Below, piece by piece: positions 26,959-39,167 of a stretch of 64,000 nucleotides of DNA. Under the pieces are notes generated by a model. The model was given only the letters and a program-made list of their open reading frames with translations, did no database searches and was not told the origin of the DNA. The translations under genes were made by a program, and so were the position numbers. The stretch comes from Oxyruncus cristatus (Eukaryota; Chordata; Aves; Passeriformes; Cotingidae), in contig VXAY01002880.1 in assembly GCA_013399855.1 (NCBI GenBank), positions 441,004 through 505,003 of the forward strand. Direction: 5' to 3'. The first letter of the stretch is position 1. Every line of letters starts with the position of its first letter.

Positions 26959-29930
26959 AATAAAAATTATTTCTACTATGGTGATCTGTAATAGGCCAGC
27001 CAGGTTTTAAAAAGGCTTTTACTTGTATTAATGCCTTTTTGGGAACGTCCTTATTTTAGAGTCATGTTTACAGATCTTATTGGTTTAGAGAAGAAATAAT
27101 CATTTTGTGGCACAGGATGTCAAGTCAGGAAAATATAAAAGAGTTTCTGCATCTACTCACATTTTATAGGAAGTTGTACCTGACTTTAAAAAGGGATTTT
27201 TGCTTGTTTGTTTTTATTTTCTCCTTCTTAATATTGATGACATCAATTCAAAGGTAACTGTGTGTTAACCCAGAAGACTGTTGGATTAGAAGTCTTGTAC
27301 AGTCAATATGAAGAAGCCAGATTGTGATGCAGAGTATCTTGGTTAACCTTGCAAATTGGGAAAAGCAGACTTATCCTGAGTACTGACAGGTTTTCACCTG
27401 ATGAGCTGCAGACATTCCATTAAAACCTGGTTGTGTTACTCACCATAGGATGCCTATAAACCTCTCCAGCATGTGATGGCAGACAGGGAAACGTAAATGA
27501 AATATAAGATTTTAATGCACAAATTATTTCCAACAGAGATGAGAATGTTATTACACAGGACTGAGCTAAGATCTTGTTGGGATATTGCACAGATAAAATC
27601 TGCCAGTAAATATAATAAAGGACAGCTAAAATGAAAATAAAAATGTAGAACCCATCCTATTAAGAAGAGGCTTTGACTAACTTAGGTAGAAGGAAAAGGA
27701 GGTGGAATATCAATACTGTTTGTTTAGACATCAAAAAGGAGACCTGTAAAAGCTAAAGGATAAAGTTGCCAAAAGAAGAAAAAAGTATAATGTGAGCATG
27801 AATAAATTTATGTTGTTAATTAGTAATTTCAAACCATGAGAACAGTCAGGTATTGGAACAACATTTTATTCAGAGTAATGAAGGACAAAAAATTCAAAAA
27901 CATTCTAAGATGAAGACAAAGAAATGTATAAAAAGGCTTATACACTGTGTTTGCCTTCAAGTTACTCAAGGAGCTCAAGTTACTGATCCAGAAGCCTTCT
28001 AGCCCTGAGTTCCCAAGCACACATATACTTTTAATTTTAAATTTAATATAAAAGAAATTGCATTTTACTCCGAGTTCTATAAATCAAATTTTAATATTTG
28101 GCTATTTTATAGCTACATAAATTTCCTTATAGGAGTTGTTACTCTAGAAGATATTTAGAGGCTCTTACAGCAACTAGTGATAATATTAACTTCCCTTGAT
28201 TGATACACTGAACGTAATCACATAGTACATACTAATTGGAACCATTTTCACCTAATTATTGCTGTGACATTTTTCATAATAGCACTACTTGACATTTACA
28301 TTGAAACGTATGATTGTTTCCTTATATTAATTTTCTTTATGGACATTTTAGTTTTCCATTACAGTAGGACATGCATTGTATATGAACTTTCTCTTGTACT
28401 GTGATTTCCTTTAAATTTGATAACTTATGCAATTATCTTTGATATTAAGAAGGATGAAAATTTTATTAAATTTAGCCCTCTGACAAGTACCATTCCAATT
28501 TCTCAGTATGTGTACAACAATTTTCTGTATTGAATTATTATTATTGCACTGAAGATACCCTGCTAAAAAGATAATAAGAGAAACAGAATTATTTTTACAT
28601 TCTGCTCAGTGTTACAGGTAGAAAAAAACAGAACTTTTAAAAAAAATTTAAAGCTGTATGACCTCCAAATTAACCAGTCTTTCTAGAATATATATAATTT
28701 CATTTGCTCTTCTTCACTTTTATGGACCAAAAATGCAGATTTTGTCTGCATTTAGTGGTTTGAGGGACTGCAGAAGTATGACTAGTGTTCTATGGGACTT
28801 TGTTCATGTTGTCAATTTTATTTACTTGGTGAACAGCTTCACTTTGCATTTTAGGAAAGAATAAATGTTTATAAATATAAAAGTGAGACACAAATTTTCC
28901 TTCCTCTAGCAATCAATTCTATATAACTTGAAAATATAAATTACCTTGCATATTTTTATGTGCAACATGAAAAACTTTCTAACCTTGTAAAATAAGGACT
29001 TAGATGGAGCTTGGTATCCATTTATATACCTTGCTGTTCCAGTTTTACTGCAAAATTTGTCCAGGAGTTCCATATTTACCTATACTAATCTGTTTTTCTT
29101 GAAGAGAAATCCAGCACTGAGTTATGCATGAATTGCAAGGAAGCCTATTAGTGTGCAATTATTAGCATTACATAAGCAAAGCTCTTGGTTGTCCTGTCTC
29201 ATACCAAGGTCATAAAAAGGCTGGATTGCACTATCTGTCAAAGGAACAATAATTGACACAAATTTTCCAGCATAGGAATAATATGTTACAGGTTTTTTCT
29301 TGCTGCTGCTTCTCTCATTTGGGATGTTGTGAGATGTTTTCAGTCATAATCCATCACTGGCAATTGCTGCATGATTAAGAGACATCAGTAATGTTGTAGA
29401 AATAAAGCAGACTATGTAACATGCAGTAGAATGAATTTTGAGCCAAAATATCTGCTAGCACAACTCTGCCAGTTGGAGCCTCAACAAAAAAATTCTCCAT
29501 TTTTCACAAAAATTTATTAAACATCTTTGGAAGTCCCAGAAGCCTCTGGATCTTTCCATACTGCCACAATGTGGAACCCAAAAATAGCTTATATGAAAAT
29601 TTCTCTGGTCATTAAATGTGAGATTTTCTTAGATCCCGTTGTTTTACTGAAATAAAGAAGAGTCTTTAACATCTCCTCAGAAGTAGCTGATGATTTTCTT
29701 GGGTCTTCTCTTTAACTGTTTCATAGACTAGCCTATTGATCAATTGATCATTCTAATTGGCACATTTTAACTGTGCATTTGGAAAATTCAGAGGGAAATT
29801 GTAAAATACAAATACTATTCAGGCATTCTTATACATGAGTTTAACTAGGTGTTAGGAGGAATGAATTCTTTTGATATTGAAATAAGTTACTATTTCAACA
29901 AATATTTTTGGAGGGATTTCAGTTACTTAG

Positions 29931-29978
29931 TTTTTTTTCTCTTTTTCTTTCTTTTTTTTTTTCTCTTTGCCCCCCCCC
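29931..29978. repeat. 48-base polypyrimidine tract
   Basis: T runs broken by single C residues end in nine C residues (29970-29978). It is uninterrupted pyrimidine except for one G near its end at 29969. It lies just before AG, so it resembles a splice-acceptor tract, but no exon follows. Confidence 0.9.
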
Positions 29979-30559
29979 AGAGTGATCATGAATAGTTTGT
30001 TTATTGATTTAATAGTTATAAGAGAACACTTCTGTGAAACTCCACTACTTTAAATGATGTTTTTTTCATTGATTAGAGGTTCAGATATGCAGACTAATAC
30101 TCTCCTAATTTTATTCTTCCCTAGATAATCAGAAGAATTCCATAAAAATATCAAATTTCTGACAATATCTCACTTTATAGTCATGCTTTGCTCCATTTTC
30201 GTCTCACTGCCACATCACAGACTTTTCTCAGCAATTTTCTATTAACTTTACACTGAGCTAGTCATCCTATCTTTGTAATTAAGGCCATCCTAATTCAGTA
30301 CTTAAATTTTATTGATCGATACAAATCTCTCGCTTGCTTTTTCTCTTGCAATTCATCTTTTTCTGCAAAGCTCTCATTGCAATTTTTTCATTTTACCTTG
30401 CACTGTTCTTTGTGTCTATAACATAGGCTTTGTCCTGAGCTGTCCAAATAACAGTTGTTTGCCCCTTGAAATATCAATAGTATCTACTTCTAACTCTTCA
30501 AAATGCTTCCCTTTTCTATCCAAATAAATGTTAAGTCCTCTAAATTTCACCTTTAAACA

Positions 30560-31800
30560 CATGATGGGGGAAAGTGTGTAGTCTTGTGAGTAGAAACTGT
30601 TAGGAGTTGTCAAATCTGGGGGTCCATCAGAGGTGAGGCTGCTGCAGCTCCATGTCTCCAAGTCCAGCTGGCAGCAAGGATGAACTTGTGCTCCTCATAG
30701 GTTGTAAAGCCCCAGATTTGCTCAACGAGCTTCTTAAGGGGGCCTTCTTCTTAGGTGCTTTGAGACCCTGAGACAGGAGCACGGCAGTAACATGACAACG
30801 ATCTCAGGAGGTTAAACAACAAACTTTTCCTGGAAAACCTCAGAAAATAAGGGTACTTGGCAAGTTTTAAAGCAAACATTCAATCAAAATAAAGAATTGA
30901 CTTAGCAAATTCTAACCCATTCAACTTTAAGTTACCAGATTTCAAGAAGAGAAAATTAGGAGCAGAAAAAGAGAGAGAGAAAGAAAGGGGACAGAGGAGG
31001 ATAAATATCATTGCTCGAACTCCAGCGCTACCTCAGCTACTATAACATAGGAGCTGTGGGCCGTGAACATATGCACCTTTGTGACATTGTTTTTGTCTGT
31101 TTTGGTCTCTCCTCCTGCACCTGGCCCAGCTGGGCACCTTTTGCCCAGCAGTTGGTCCCTGGATTCACCAGGTCTCCCTGGTTGTCTCATGCAAATACAG
31201 GCAAATGGCTTTTCCAGGAGGTGGTTCACAGCTACAGACCCACCAACAGTTGACTGTCAGAATCCTGGCTTCTCTGGTAATCTGCTTGCTCCTCCAGAAA
31301 CCAACTCTCACGTCATGTGATCTCTTCAGTGTCCTATGACCTCTCTGATACCTGGTTCCCAAACGTTTTATTCTGCTCTCTGGCTAGTCTGGTCTGATGC
31401 TCACTACTAAAATACCTGCACATAGAGATACACACACAGTACATGCACACTCTGGTCTCTCCAACTGCTGCAAAAATGGACACATGGGCTCTGCCAGTAG
31501 CTGCATTCAGAGCTCAAATACACGCATGTGCAGAGAAAGCCCTCAGCCAGCCAGAAATGGAGTTTAATAAGAAGACAAGACAGATTGCCTTCTATTCCCT
31601 TTTTTTTGCCATGCTTGCTCCTCCTCAAAACACCATAATCCTTCCCTTTCTCCACCTTTAGTTTCTCCTCCAAGCATTTGATAACAAGTCTTGCATAATC
31701 CCAGAATGCCATTCCAAGCATCCAATAGTGAGCCCCATCCAGTAAGGCTCTTTTCACACTTAGCATGTAAAATCAAATTCGAGCAAATTTTCACTAGCAA
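30560..31800 (-). mobile_element. GC-richer block, possible endogenous retrovirus piece
   Basis: Base composition rises clearly above the flanks. Read on the minus strand, the part ending at 30960-31022 has GCAATGATATTTATCCTCCT followed by a long pyrimidine run, similar in layout to the LTR-like ends at 20449 and 25759. Farther along that strand, 30610-30750 is a short open frame (EQIWGFTTYEEHKF) that I do not recognise. Overlapping frames of 65-119 codons occur on both strands and are likely a by-product of the higher GC. It could be a decayed LTR with leader, or unrelated unique DNA. Confidence 0.3.
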
Positions 31801-34146
31801 CTTCTCCATAACTCATCTGGCAGATTTAAGCTCAGTGAAGGAAGACTTAAAAGGTACCAGTATGGTTTTTTGGGCAAGGCAAGGGCTGAGTTCAGTCCTA
31901 TCCTGAGATCTTACAGAAGATAAATTTCACATGCTGAGAGTGATTTTTATGTTATAATTTCTGGACAAAGCTTTCTTTTTATTGTACATATACTTCATAC
32001 TCTACATACTGTGCCTGTAATATGGTATAAAACTGTAATATACCACAACCTGATCCACAATTGAGTTCTGTTCCTAATTAGTTCCTGTTTTGGAAAAGCA
32101 GATGAATAGATACACGTGACCCCTTTCATGTTATGCATATGTGATTTTAATCCTTCAAAAATGTGATAGAAGATTGAGGGAAAACATAAAAATGCTTGCA
32201 AATACTCTATGCATTTTGTGCTATGTCACTCTGGCAACAACAACAATGTTTTTTTACTAATGTATATATTTTTATACATTCAGTTAAACATTTCTCCTTG
32301 TAATAAAATGCTCTGCTGAAGAAAATTTGAAAGTATATATTGTCAAATCACAACTGCTGGCCTCTATTTTTTTCTGATTTTATTGTATTTAGCAAGATAA
32401 ACACAATATCCAACATATGTTTATAACAAAAAAATACATACTTTAAAATTATCTGAGCAAAAACACAACTGTACTGCAAAATATCTAGATAGCTAAAATC
32501 ACTGAAATTATGCTCACTTCCAGCACATAGACTTTCTACAAATATTATAGCAAAGACCTTAATTTACTCCTTCTACATCCTCTAAAGGGTAATAAAATCA
32601 ATGTGGTGATACATATGAAAACCAGTTTTTAGCTAACATGTTGAAGTAGAAGAATGTTAACAGTGTTTATAAAATCTGGTCAGAATAAGTTTGGTTCTGA
32701 AAGGTTACTAGCAAAAATGCACCTACATAACTTGAGTGGGACCAAACCCTCTGAGGGGTTTGGGTCTCTAATTTCCACATGAGGTTTACTTCTTGATTCC
32801 TACAGCATAGGAATTCCAGAAAGTAATTAAAATATGAATAGAACCGAAACAGCAATATGAATAATGAAAAGCTGATAAATACCACTGCTAAACTAGTTAT
32901 GCAACGCGTATGCCTCTTATTATTTAATCAATAAAAAAACTTTTCATAAAGGGGGATAGTTTAAAATTTCTAAAATGAAAGCAAAGAAACTAAAAGGAAC
33001 TTGATAAATACAACTCTTAACCTGATGAAATTATAACAGTATGTTCACCAAAAATTATTTCAGAGTTATTCCTGCAAATAGTTCATGTGTGCACTGGGGT
33101 TTTGTTTTGTTTGTTTTCTGTGATGTGAAACTGCCCTTGTGGGACCACCCGTAATCACACAATCTAATGCCTTTACTGATAACTTTCAATAAATGTTTTC
33201 TGATGTCAGTGGATTATAAAGTTTTCTGCCACAACAAAAGTAAAGCGTCTGTTGGAGAAAGGGTGTAAATCTTGCAAAATATTTTTCAAAAGTAAGGTAA
33301 AGAGCAATTTGAACATGATAGCTCTGGAAATCAATATTTTTCATTCATAATATTCAGGACTATGAAAAGGTTGCTTTTTACAGAACACAGTTCAATGACT
33401 GTCAGATTTCTGCTTGACCATAATATAAACAGGTTTTGGATTCACTTCTATCTGAAATGTTTAATGTTTCTATTATATGAAAGTTTTATTATTATTCCAG
33501 TTGTGCTTATAAATTGATATTAGTCATAGTTGTGAAAGACAGCAACCACCTATCTGCTCATGATGACTAAATTGAACTCTAACATAGATTTAATTCATGC
33601 CTTTTTGCCTACAGGCTCACACAAGGTTAAGTCAATTGATACTGATCAGACTAGCTTCAGAGTGCTGCTGACAGGCTGATAGCCTGTGATCTAGGAGGGT
33701 TTGAGTATCCTCGTGGTGGTGATGAGCTCATTGATAGGACCAGGATACAACTTGCCAATTACTTTTGTGTCATTTCCAAGTATTTCTTAGAAAGGGGTCA
33801 TAAAGATGATGATGTCATCAAATCTGGGGCAACTGCAGGCCTGGTGGTATCTGCATTTTTATGTCACCTTTGCATCTCCCCTGCAGCATCCCCTTGAATG
33901 AAGGATGTGTTTGACTTGTGTGACCAGGTCAACTGCTTTTGTTTCTTATCCTGCTCAGGCTGCAGAGTTCAAGCACATCACTTATCCTTAACAGCCAGCA
34001 AATTATTACATCAGTGCCTGCCTCATTATCCCCTTTCTGGATCCTCAACCTTTTTTTCTCCCACACTTATGATTATCCTTTTCACTTTTCCCTTAAATCC
34101 CAGCTTTGTTACATCTGTACTCAAATCTGATTTTTCTGATACTGTC
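31801..34146. other. AT-rich non-coding stretch, no gene seen
   Basis: No exon or classified repeat is seen. A 7-bp perfect hairpin (ACAGGCT-GAT-AGCCTGT) sits at 33671-33687. The part from 33620 to 34146 has somewhat higher GC, and its source is unknown. Confidence 0.55.
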
Positions 34147-34385
34147 TGCTGATTTTGGGCTGGGATGGAGTTAATTTTCTTCATAGTAGCTGATATGGGG
34201 CTATGCTTTGGACTTGTGCTGGAAGCAGTATTGTTAACAGAGGGATGTTTTTGTCATTGCTGAGCAGTACTTACATAGTGTCATGGCCTTTTCCATTTCT
34301 CACCTCACACTACTGGCGAGGGGGCTGGGGATGCACAATGAGTTGTGAGGAGAAACAGCTATGACAGCTGACCTCACCTGACTGT
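34147..34385 (+). mobile_element. Truncated avian endogenous retrovirus LTR (5' part)
   Basis: The sequence GGGCTGGGATGGAGTTAATT, then TTCTTCATAGTAGCTGATAT and GCTGAGCAGTACTTACATAG, matches an LTR family that is common in songbird and other neoavian genomes. A second copy starts at 63803. Only about the first 240 bases are present. The promoter TATA region, the polyadenylation signal and the 3' end that I expect for the family are missing. It stops a few dozen bases before the CR1 element that follows, so the CR1 insertion or an assembly join may have cut it. Confidence 0.75.
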
Positions 34386-34557
34386 GAGATCCAGATGGTT
34401 TTTTGTGGCACTGTCTCTGACTGTTACCAGCCATATTACAGGTTCAGGAAGGGCAGGTCCTGTTTGACCAACCTGATCTCCTTTTATGATCAGGTGACCT
34501 GCCAAGTGGATGAGGGGAAGGCTGTGGATGTGTCTATCTGGACTTTAGCAAAGCCTT

Positions 34558-35006
34558 NNNNNNNNNNNNNNNNNNNNNNNNNNNNNNNNNNNNNNNNNNN
34601 NNNNNNNNNNNNNNNNNNNNNNNNNNNNNNNNNNNNNNNNNNNNNNNNNNNNNNNNNNNNNNNNNNNNNNNNNNNNNNNNNNNNNNNNNNNNNNNNNNNN
34701 NNNNNNNNNNNNNNNNNNNNNNNNNNNNNNNNNNNNNNNNNNNNNNNNNNNNNNNNNNNNNNNNNNNNNNNNNNNNNNNNNNNNNNNNNNNNNNNNNNNN
34801 NNNNNNNNNNNNNNNNNNNNNNNNNNNNNNNNNNNNNNNNNNNNNNNNNNNNNNNNNNNNNNNNNNNNNNNNNNNNNNNNNNNNNNNNNNNNNNNNNNNN
34901 NNNNNNNNNNNNNNNNNNNNNNNNNNNNNNNNNNNNNNNNNNNNNNNNNNNNNNNNNNNNNNNNNNNNNNNNNNNNNNNNNNNNNNNNNNNNNNNNNNNN
35001 NNNNNN
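34558..35006. other. Assembly gap (449 N) inside CR1
   Basis: A run of 449 undetermined bases. Flanking sequence on both sides is CR1 in the same orientation, so the missing bases are almost certainly CR1 RT sequence. In intact CR1 the two flanks should be somewhat farther apart than 449 bases, so the gap size may be an estimate or the element may have an internal deletion. Confidence 0.98.
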
Positions 35007-35580
35007 CCTGGATCAGGAACAGTGTGGCCAGCAGGAACAGGGCAGTGATTCTTCCCCTGTCCTCAGTGCTGGTGAGGCCACACCTGGAGTGCTGTGTCCA
35101 GTTCTGGGCCCCTCAGTTCAGGAAGGACATTGAGGTGCTGGAGCAGGTGCAGAGAAGAGTAACCAGGCTGGGGAAGGGACTTGAGCACAAGTCCTATGAG
35201 GAGAGGCTGAGGGAGCTGGGGTTGTTTAGCCTGGAGAAGAGAAGGCTCAGGGGAGACCTCACCACTCTCTACAAATCCCTGAGAGGAGGTTGTAGCCAGG
35301 TGGGAGTTGGTCTCTTCTCCCAGGCAACCAGCAGTAGGACAAGAGGGCATGGTCTTAAGCTTTGCCAGGGGAAATTTAAGTTAGATATTAGGAAAAATTT
35401 TTTTACAGAGAGGGTAATCAGGCATTGGAATGGGCTGCCCAGGGAAGTGGTGGATTCACCATCCCTGGAAGTTTTCAAGATAGACTGGATATGTCACTTA
35501 ATGCCACGATCTAGTAACCATGGCAGCATTGGATCAAGGGTTGCACTTGATGATCTTGGAGGTCTTTTCTAGCCCATTTG

Positions 35581-35633
35581 ATTCTATGATTCTATGATTC
35601 TATGATTCTATGATTCTATGATCCTATTCTATG
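35581..35633 (+). repeat. CR1 terminal octamer array (ATTCTATG)n
   Basis: Five perfect tandem copies of ATTCTATG run from 35581 to 35620. They are followed by ATCCT and one more copy at 35626-35633. This octamer array is the normal 3' terminus of CR1 and is thought to be used when the element primes reverse transcription. Confidence 0.97.
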
Positions 35634-38600
35634 TCCAGTTGTCTTCTATGTTCTGCTGAATCAGCATAAACTCAGCCAGCTCCTCATCAGTGGTCAAAGC
35701 ATGTGCCTGCAACCTAACAGTGCAATCCCATGGACTTCTTCAGAAAGTTCATAAAAAATATTACTGCACCACTAGTTTTAATGTAAATATAATGATTCCT
35801 GATGCAGTTAAGTACTGTTCTTTAAAAACTGTCATGCCTTCCTTTCCTGTAGTAGATTTCTTTCACAGGGTTAGTCACAAACCAACATGTGTTTTTTTTG
35901 GTGGTTTTTTTTTGTTTTTTTTTCCAATAAGATAACACATTCTGAGGGAGACAGACATTTTTCCACTGTGTTCCCACAAATAAAAATTGCTGTCTGCCAT
36001 GTTGTGTTGAAATGCCACCTCTCTCTCAAGCATGGTCACATGCTGCACTGCTATACATCTTGATCATGAGACCCCAGAAGCTTCTCCTGGGATGTGTATT
36101 CCAAAGCAGGAATATATTCTTTTAAAACAGGCAGTAAAGTTGCTACCTTTTATATAGTGGCCAACTGGTACTAATCCTCATCAGGAAGAAGAGTTTCATT
36201 CAGCATAAGGAAGTTAAAGTCCACATATATTGCTAGCAAGATGCAAGCCTCGATCTCAAAGGCTTTAAATTATGCTGGGGTTGCAGCCTGCTTTTGTGTT
36301 GAAATTTTGCAGAAAAGAAGTCAAGCTTTACAGGGGCAATGGTAGGTTGGTAGAGTCAATTGACTCTTTAGTTTTTCAGACACTTGTTCATAGCTCATAG
36401 GATTAATTGTCTAATTGTGTTGAATAGCATCAGCATAATGTGCAGAAATAGTGCAGAGAGGCAGGTTGTCTTTCTCTTCTCCCTCTCCTTGAATTCACCT
36501 AGGATTCAAAGGGGCATTGTCCTTACAGGGTGCTTTTCCTTTAATCTGTTTCCTGACTCCAAGTTTGGAAAATGTGTGTTTTGGAAATATAGGTGTGGAA
36601 GGGTTTGAAAATCACTGTGGTATTTCATAGGAAAGTCTAATAATCACTAGGTTACCACTTTGGAAAGATGAATGGCAGCTTCCCTCCAATAATTTCAGAA
36701 CAGACAGCAGTCATAGCTATACTTTATGAGAGTTTTAATTTTCTACATTTGTGTGTAAGCATACCCGAGTTTTGAACACCTTTTGAGGAATGCTTGGATT
36801 ACTCTGGATCCAGTGAAATTTAGAGGAGGTTATCATCAGGCTCCTCAGGAGCAATTCTGAGACAGTCCATAGTTAAAACTCCAGGGAGCAATGATTTCAA
36901 GCAGGAAGGTATCCATCTACTTAGGCACATCCAGTATTATACAATGCAGCTAAGCAGGAGTTTTTGATATTGAAGAAATTCATTCCAGGACATCGATTCT
37001 ACCTAAGCCCTGCTTGGAAATCTAATTCATGTATTTAAGTTTGCTCAGTATTTTCTATTAAAACATTTGATTTGCTATCAGCACATCTGAGATTTTGTCA
37101 AGATGACTACAGACCACAAAAAACCAAAGATTGTGATATAGGATCCAAAATGTATTAATCCTGCTGTTAATAAGTGAGAAATAGTGCATGAGATACTGAA
37201 AAGGGAAAATAGCTTGTAATTAGAGCAGTTAAAATATTTGATCTGATATTCAACTAATGATTGACTAAAGGGCATGAGCAAGACAAAGACAGATGCCAAG
37301 TGTATGTCATAGCTGGGAGAGCACATTGGAGGACTGTAAAATTTTGCTTTCTCCACTGATTAGTAACAATAAAAAAATAGGGAAACTATCTTAGACAGAA
37401 TTAATCAGGAGACTGAATTAATCAAGAACACGTGGAACTGTGTGACCGGAACCAGTATTAATCATTAAATTGTTCTGGAATAATGCTAGGCATTAGAAAA
37501 TGAGTGCATTGCAGTACTGTATATCAAGGTTTACAATGATCAATGAACATATAACGGGAGCTCTTTTACAGGTTGAAGCCCCAAGAGGTGTAACCAACCT
37601 GAGAGTGTTCGTTGAAATACCTTGTTGCAGCATTTTTTGTAGTACATGAATTCTCACATCACTGCAGTAGCGCAAAAGAGCTTATTAATTTCTTTACTGA
37701 CATCAGTGACGATCATCGATATGCAGTTCCGACAATGCATAAGAAATCTTACTTTTCATAGTCAGTCTTGAGGTAGTGTATTGATCACAGTTCACCAAGT
37801 AATAGGAGAGAAAGAACACAGACTTTGCTTAAAGGATAATGGGTTTCTTCATCTCTTTGCCTACAGGGCATCTCCTAGGAAGCCCTTTTTATTACCTCAG
37901 GTGAATAAGTAGTTCATGATAGAAGCTTCTTTGTACAGTTGTGGAATATATCTGTGCTAGACAATATTAACTCTATAAATGTATTAATCTTAAAAGTTTC
38001 AGTGCCCTTACTCTTGTAACTAAAGTTGCTTTGTTGTGTTTGGAGACTGCTTGAATGATGGCAACCCACAATCACTATAACCTACAATGTACAAAAAATG
38101 TACCAAGTCACAGGTCTTTAAAATTTCTTTTTCTTGTACAGGGGTTTGCTAAGTAACCCTCAGTTATCTTGAATATCTCAAGATAATTTTTTTCTCTAGG
38201 GTAGCAAGAGTTAGGGTCTCAAGGGTAATATTTATGGCCAAGTGGTATTTTCATAATATGAGAAAAATTTCTAATCATATTATGTGGTTGTGAGTTGTAT
38301 GGTTCTTGTCACAAGATGTCCTGACTAGGCCCTTTCCTGGGCAAAGGAGCTGTTCTGCAATATGTAACGTACAGCCTGTGTGACATAAGACAAACATCTT
38401 AGAATAACTCCTCCTAGATTCTCACAATATTTTTAAAAATAAGTGACCTTTTTTTTAGATTATTCTTCTCTCCCTCTTTTTTTTTCATATTGTCTTCTAC
38501 TTAGTATTTCTATTTTCCTATTTTCATGTTCTAATTCTAGAATTTCTGAACTTCAGAGAGAATTATTAGTTGCAGTTATTAAAAAAGTGAATGCATTAAA

Positions 38601-39108
38601 TAGGAAAATGATTAATCAAACTCCAAACTTTCTAATCATATATTTTCATTAATTTAGAAATTAAAAGTAAGAGTTGCAGCTAAAGTGCTTCATCTTATCA
38701 TTTGTGCCTAAGAGACAGTTTATAGACAGATTAAACCCTGGTGAACTCTTCATTCCAGTCCTTCAAAGGTGATGATGAGCAACAAGAGGATGATGGCTCC
38801 TGGCCTAAGAAGAGCCTAAAATTTTAGATATCCTGTATCCTGACCTGCTGAATTACTGTCAGGGTGACATTTTCTTGACAGTCATTATGTAGTTCAGGCT
38901 CAGCTCTCACTATGGCAGCCTGTAGTTCCACAGAAATGGAAAATAAATGTTTGAAACACCGTATTATAAGCAGAGATTAGTAAAGATGGAAAATTATATA
39001 TCAATTATAACAATTGTAAGTTGTTTTGTGACTCATAAAATATGTAGGAAGCTGAATTACACAGTTAAAATGCTCCTAGTTATTTCTTGTTACTTTTCAC
39101 AGTAAGTT

Positions 39109-39167
39109 TGGTTTTGGTTTTTTTGTGTTTTGGATTTTTTTGATTTTTTTTTTTGGGGGGGGGTTGG
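39109..39167. repeat. T/G-rich tract ending in G9
   Basis: Nearly pure T and G on the plus strand, with T runs separated by G or GG and ending in nine G residues. It is low-complexity sequence. Confidence 0.9.

Larger units (their letters stand above)
25899..30559. other. AT-rich non-coding stretch, no gene seen
   Basis: It contains pyrimidine microsatellites at 26907-26958 and 29931-29978 and a perfect 14-bp palindrome TGATCAATTGATCA at 29737-29750. The frames are short and without domains. Confidence 0.6.
34440..35633 (+). mobile_element. CR1 LINE, 5'-truncated, ORF2 part with intact 3' end
   Basis: This is the best-preserved element in the window. Before the gap it encodes FRKGRSCLTNLISFYD of the CR1 reverse transcriptase. 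The LDFSKAF motif follows in a shifted frame, so at least one base is lost near 34530. After the gap, 35024-35572 is an open C-terminal frame ([40 protein letters not shown]). The 3' UTR ends in five perfect ATTCTATG units (35581-35620) plus a sixth at 35626-35633. The catalytic region falls in the gap. The 5' end is truncated, so the copy is not autonomous, though it looks young compared with the other CR1 pieces. Confidence 0.95.

Noticed and set aside
31008..31809. Overlapping frames of 65-119 codons on both strands
   Set aside because: They overlap heavily on both strands in a GC-richer block, none has a domain, and a stop-poor composition explains them.
34395..35048. 217-codon open frame on the plus strand
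   Set aside because: Two thirds of it is the assembly gap read as open sequence. The real content is CR1 in two different frames.
35063..35478. Minus-strand frames of 95 and 69 codons
   Set aside because: They are shadows of the CR1 C-terminal frame on the plus strand.
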